Positions 61,220 through 64,000 of a DNA stretch of 64,000 nt are shown here, one piece after another (positions within the stretch are counted from its first letter, which is position 1; each line of letters begins with the position of its first letter). The stretch is from Paractinoplanes brasiliensis (lineage in GTDB: Bacteria > Actinomycetota > Actinomycetes > Mycobacteriales > Micromonosporaceae), in assembly GCF_004362215.1 (NCBI RefSeq), contig NZ_SNWR01000001.1, positions 6,554,001-6,618,000 of the forward strand, in the 5' to 3' direction. Position numbers and translations under genes: made by a program. A model generated the notes under the pieces. That model saw only the letters and a program-made list of their open reading frames with translations. It had not been told where the DNA came from and searched no databases.

Positions 61220-61927
61220 ATGAGGGTCTTGATCATGCCGCAGTTCTGGCTGCGTGTGCTCATCGTGGTGGCCGGGCTGACCGGTCTGCTCATCGGCGAT
61301 CACCGCATCGTCTACTACACGTGTCAGAGCAACCTGATCACACTGGGCTACTTCGGCGCGGTGCTGTACTGGATGGTGTGCCGCGGCACCACCGGCCCGG
61401 CCGCACCCCGCCTGCGCGGCGCGGTCACCCTGTGGATCGTCATCACCGGCCTGATCTCGCACTTCATGCTGCAGAACGGCGCGAACCCGCTGCCCGGCCT
61501 GGCCGCCGCCGACCCCGCGAGCCGGGTCGCCAACTGGTCGATGTTCCTGGTGCACTACGCCGTGCCGCTGCTGGTGCTCGCCGACTGGGTCGCCTTCGGC
61601 CCGCGCCGGGTCTCGCCGTGGCGTGACCTGGGTCTGTGGATCCTGTTCCCGCTGGCCTACGGCGCCACGTCGGTGCTCCGGGCCGTGCTGTTCCCGACGG
61701 TCAACGTCCGGTACCCGTACTTCTTCCTGGACCCGACGTCACACGGCTACGACTGGGTGGCGGGCCAGTTCGTCCGGCTCGCCGTCATCTTCGCCGCGCT
61801 GGGGGCGGCGCTGCTGGCCGTCGACCGCCTCGCCGCCCGCATAGCACGCCACCCGGAAGATCCCGCCGTTGTCCACAATCCCGAACCGTCCACAGGCGCC
61901 CCCGCCAAGATCGCCCCCACCCCGTAA
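61220..61927 (+). CDS. Pr6Pr-family membrane protein
   Basis: A 235-aa protein with six helices, of the FAR-17/AIG1-like Pr6Pr type common in actinobacteria. Characteristic stretches are YYTCQSNLITLGYFGAVLYW, SHFMLQNGANPLPG, NWSMFLVHYAVPLLVLADW and YPYFFLDPTSHGYDWVAGQF. Function unproven, with homologues linked to lipid or fatty-acyl signalling. It begins 5 nt after the acyl-CoA synthetase stop, consistent with a lipid-related operon. Confidence 0.85.
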   Translation: MRVLIMPQFWLRVLIVVAGLTGLLIGDHRIVYYTCQSNLITLGYFGAVLYWMVCRGTTGPAAPRLRGAVTLWIVITGLISHFMLQNGANPLPGLAAADPASRVANWSMFLVHYAVPLLVLADWVAFGPRRVSPWRDLGLWILFPLAYGATSVLRAVLFPTVNVRYPYFFLDPTSHGYDWVAGQFVRLAVIFAALGAALLAVDRLAARIARHPEDPAVVHNPEPSTGAPAKIAPTP

Positions 61928-61985
61928 AATTCGCTGTGGGACGGAGGCCCCCGGTTGGGGTGGGTCTTGTGCCGGGGTTGTCGAT

Positions 61986-62149
61986 CTTGGCGGGGTTCTG
62001 CGGCCGACTTGGCGGGGTTCTGCGGCCGGTGCTCGTGTGGGCGGTGGCGTTCGCGAATTGATCGCGCACCGGGCCCGCGCGGCTGGTTTCGTGCAGGCGT
62101 TGCTTTCTCAGGGCGCCTTTCGTGCAGGCTGCTGTTTTCTCAGGGCGCC
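61986..62149. repeat. Two tandem duplications in a convergent gap
   Basis: CTTGGCGGGGTTCTGCGGCC (22-bp unit) is duplicated at 61986 and 62008. A 31-32-bp unit beginning TTTCGTGCAGGC and ending TTTCTCAGGGCGCC is duplicated at 62087 and 62118. Both lie between the convergent Pr6Pr and NlpC/P60 genes. Confidence 0.85.
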
Positions 62150-62161
62150 CGCGTGCCCCGG

Positions 62162-62719
62162 TCAGCCGGCGACGCGCCCGTACCGGACCTGCTTCCAGTT
62201 CCAGATCTTGGCGAGCTTGACCCGGTCGCCCGGCTTGGGCGCGTGCCAGACCTGGCCCCCGCCGGCGTAGACGGCTACGTGGTAGGCGCGGCCGCCCGAG
62301 ACCCAGAAGACCAGGTCACCGGCCCGTACCGCCGCTCCGGCGATCTTTTTGGCCGACTTGTACTGAGCCTGGGCGGTGCGGGGGATCGTGACGCGGGCCT
62401 TCGCGTACGCGAAACCGGTCAGCCCGGAGCAGTCGAAAGCGCCCGGTCCGCGGGACCCGTAGCGGTAGGGCTTGCCGCGCTGGGCCCGGGCGGCCGCGAC
62501 GACCGTGTTGCCCCGGGCGAGCAGTGCCTGCTGAGCGGCCGCGGCCGATGACACGGCGACGGCAGCGGGCGGGGCGGCCGTGGCGTCCGTCGGGGCGACG
62601 AGCAGGGTGGTGGCGATGACCGCCGCCGCGGCAAGGGGCTGTAGGCGGCGCAGCGTCGACGCGACACTTCCGTACGCTTTGAAGCCGGCCGACCTGGGCT
62701 GGAAGGTGGGGAAAGACAA
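62162..62719 (-). CDS. Secreted NlpC/P60 peptidoglycan endopeptidase
   Basis: A 185-aa wall hydrolase. A long signal region (about 1-50, ending TDATAAPP) precedes a short linker and a C40 domain with Cys97 in AFDCSGLTGF, His147 in AYHVAVYAGGG and His159 in QVWHAPKPG. It should cleave D-Glu-DAP stem-peptide bonds. TTG at 62719, preceded by AAGGA with 5-nt spacing, is the best start. The leader carries a c-di-AMP riboswitch, as for the rpf gene at 11830. Confidence 0.9.
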   Translation of the reverse strand: MSFPTFQPRSAGFKAYGSVASTLRRLQPLAAAAVIATTLLVAPTDATAAPPAAVAVSSAAAAQQALLARGNTVVAAARAQRGKPYRYGSRGPGAFDCSGLTGFAYAKARVTIPRTAQAQYKSAKKIAGAAVRAGDLVFWVSGGRAYHVAVYAGGGQVWHAPKPGDRVKLAKIWNWKQVRYGRVAG

Positions 62720-62737
62720 GACGATCCTTGGTCCTTC

Positions 62738-62870
62738 AACCGCCTGCGAGGTTAGCTGTCGGATTGGGCCTGAAGGCAGCCCGTCGCGTATGCGACCTCA
62801 CCCCGAGCCGGCTCGACGGCCGGCAACCTGGTTCCCCCGCTCCCGCCCACTGAAGTTCCGTCGATGACAG
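62738..62870 (-). ncRNA. ydaO/yuaA c-di-AMP riboswitch upstream of NlpC/P60 gene
   Basis: Read on the minus strand, the leader has GGGAGCGGGGGAACCA, CGGGGTGAGGTCGC and, near the 3' end, CCGACAGCTAACCTCGCAGG, the conserved ydaO blocks in order. It ends about 19 nt before the TTG start. c-di-AMP binding would reduce expression. Confidence 0.88.
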
Positions 62871-63116
62871 GTCGGGCCGCCCCTGGTGGGCGGGACTCGG
62901 CGTCCCGGGGCGGCCTTCATCAGGACGATCGGCCGGTTGCGGCGATTCGCCACCTTTTCACAGCCGTCCCGGCAATCTCGTCGGTCCCGTAGCGGACTCG
63001 GCTGCCGTTGTCTCTCCGGACAGCGGGGACGATCCGACGCCAGGCGATGCATTCTCGGGCGCGTCAACCGGTGACCCTCGTCACCGAATTGGCCGGCGGC
63101 ACCACTACAGCGAGCA

Positions 63117-63136
63117 ACCTAAGGCATCTCTTAGGT
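63117..63136. promoter_or_regulatory. Inverted repeat and promoter before CO-dehydrogenase-type gene
   Basis: ACCTAAG and CTTAGGT form a perfect 7-bp inverted repeat around GCATCT. It is followed by TTGACT (63142-63147) and AAGATT 17 bp later, a plausible promoter. An operator for an unknown regulator is likely. The rest of 62871-63195 shows no gene. Confidence 0.45.
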
Positions 63137-63195
63137 AGCTGTTGACTTTGGACGGCGGGCGCGAAAGATTTCGTGGCGAAACCGGGAGGTGCGGC

Positions 63196-64000
63196 GTGCA
63201 GGTACCGGCTCCGTTCGAATACGAGCGCGCAACCAGTGTGGATCAGGCCATCGGGCTGCTGGAGCGCCTGGGCAGCTCGGCGCGGCTGGTGGCGGGCGGG
63301 CACAGCCTGCTGCCGATGATGAAGCTGCGGCTGGCGAACTTCGAATACTTGATCGACATCAATCCTCTGCACACCGAGCTGGGCTACATCCGGGTCGGGG
63401 CGGACGAGGTACGCATCGGGGCCATGACCCGGCATCGGGAGCTTCTGGAGTCCGACGAGCTGGCGGCCGCGTTCCCGATCTTCCGGGACGCCGAGCGGGT
63501 GATCGCCGATCCCGTGGTGCGTAACCGCGGCACGCTCGGCGGCTCGTTGTGCCAGGCCGACCCGTCCGAGGACCTGTCCGCGGTGTGCACGACCCTGGAC
63601 GCGTCCTGCGTGATCCGCGGGCCGGGCGGCGCCGAGCGGGTGGTGTCGATGGAGGAGTTCCATGTCGGGCCGTACGAGACGGCTGTCGGCGACGACGAGA
63701 TGCTCATCGAGGTGCGCCTGCCCGTCAGGGAGAACGGCGGCAGCGCGTACGAGAAAGTTGAACGTCGTGCCGGGGACTGGGCCGTGGTGTCGGCCGGCGC
63801 CGCGGTGTGGCTGGCCCCCGACGGCACGATCGCCGACGCGCGGGTGGGGCTGGCCGCGGTGGGGCCGAACACCACCGGCATCCCGGAGATCTCGCGGGCG
63901 TTGCACGGCAGCACGCCCTCCGAGGAGCTCTACGAGCGGGCCGGCGCGATCGCGGCGAGCAGCTGCGACCCGGTCACCGACCAGCGGGGCAGCGAGGACT
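63196..64000 (+). CDS. FAD-binding medium subunit of a xanthine/CO-dehydrogenase-type molybdenum hydroxylase (partial)
   Basis: The first 268 codons of a CoxM/XdhB-type flavoprotein; the 3' end is outside the window. The FAD motifs AGGHSLLPMMKLRLA (about 34-48) and VVRNRGTLGGSLCQADPSED (about 108-127) are both present. This subunit passes electrons from the Fe-S subunit to an acceptor. GGAGG precedes GTG 63196. Large and small subunit genes are expected just downstream, and the inverted repeat at 63117 suggests regulation. Confidence 0.9.
   Translation, partial: MQVPAPFEYERATSVDQAIGLLERLGSSARLVAGGHSLLPMMKLRLANFEYLIDINPLHTELGYIRVGADEVRIGAMTRHRELLESDELAAAFPIFRDAERVIADPVVRNRGTLGGSLCQADPSEDLSAVCTTLDASCVIRGPGGAERVVSMEEFHVGPYETAVGDDEMLIEVRLPVRENGGSAYEKVERRAGDWAVVSAGAAVWLAPDGTIADARVGLAAVGPNTTGIPEISRALHGSTPSEELYERAGAIAASSCDPVTDQRGSED

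Noticed and set aside
1..64000. tRNA, rRNA or an intact integrative element
   Set aside because: No T-loop or anticodon-arm pattern, no rRNA-like sequence, and no integrase, attachment-site pair or complete transposase was found by eye.

Overview
This window is very GC-rich, codon third positions are almost all G or C, and many genes start with GTG. It carries an Rpf/LysM protein, Ku, a ClpC-type ATPase, secreted plant-polymer hydrolases with CBM2 domains, CebR-type operators and actinobacterial ydaO/c-di-AMP riboswitches. All of this points to the chromosome of a soil actinomycete, most likely a Micromonosporaceae member such as Actinoplanes. The genus is an inference from style and gene content, not an alignment. 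I saw no rRNA, tRNA, CRISPR array, replication origin or intact mobile element.

Layout. 0-6.4 kb (mostly minus strand): a CebR-box-controlled clan GH-A glycoside hydrolase, a CHAT-TPR protease-like protein, a stand-alone TIR-like protein (PF10137 type) and an aldo/keto reductase. 6.7-12.4 kb: frameshifted glgX, an M50 metalloprotease split by an amber codon, a serpin lipoprotein, and an rpf gene behind a c-di-AMP riboswitch. 12.6-17.5 kb: secreted M4 peptidase, GH30-type galactanase, leucine-rich-repeat-variant protein. 17.9-23.4 kb is an eroded stretch: IS701 transposase remnant, frameshifted WGR/beta-propeller gene, 5'-truncated beta-lactamase-family gene, secreted ricin-lectin/beta-helix protein, frameshifted DoxX-like gene. 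23.8-31.7 kb: orphan ABC-2 permease, a DUF4331-TPR-NicO operon, a sulfotransferase. 32-36.5 kb: a broken coiled-coil gene, then a lipoprotein and a GH5 cellulase, each behind a perfect CebR box. 36.7-43.9 kb: CHASE histidine kinase, Ku, ClpC paralogue, patatin phospholipase. 44-48.2 kb: a HIRAN protein coupled to a winged-helix/PD-(D/E)XK nuclease, an XRE-HD pair and two overlapping small Cys-motif proteins. 48.2-57.2 kb: SulP permease-GH13, a TPP enzyme-AlkZ-like-P450-membrane protein operon, a GT2 glycosyltransferase. 58.4-64 kb: TetR, an acyl-CoA-synthetase operon, an NlpC/P60 hydrolase behind a second c-di-AMP riboswitch, and the start of a CO-dehydrogenase-type FAD subunit.

How the genes work together. 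Three identical TGGGAGCGCTCCCA operators tie a GH-A hydrolase, a lipoprotein of unknown function and a cellulase into one predicted cello-oligosaccharide regulon. Two c-di-AMP riboswitches put two cell-wall hydrolases under one second messenger. Two neighbour pairs look like uncharacterised defence or DNA-processing modules: TIR-like plus CHAT-TPR (2.3-5.3 kb), and HIRAN plus wHTH-nuclease (44.1-45.8 kb). Short tandem repeats recur at the 3' junctions of convergent genes. Broken genes are concentrated in the first 33 kb; the second half looks intact.
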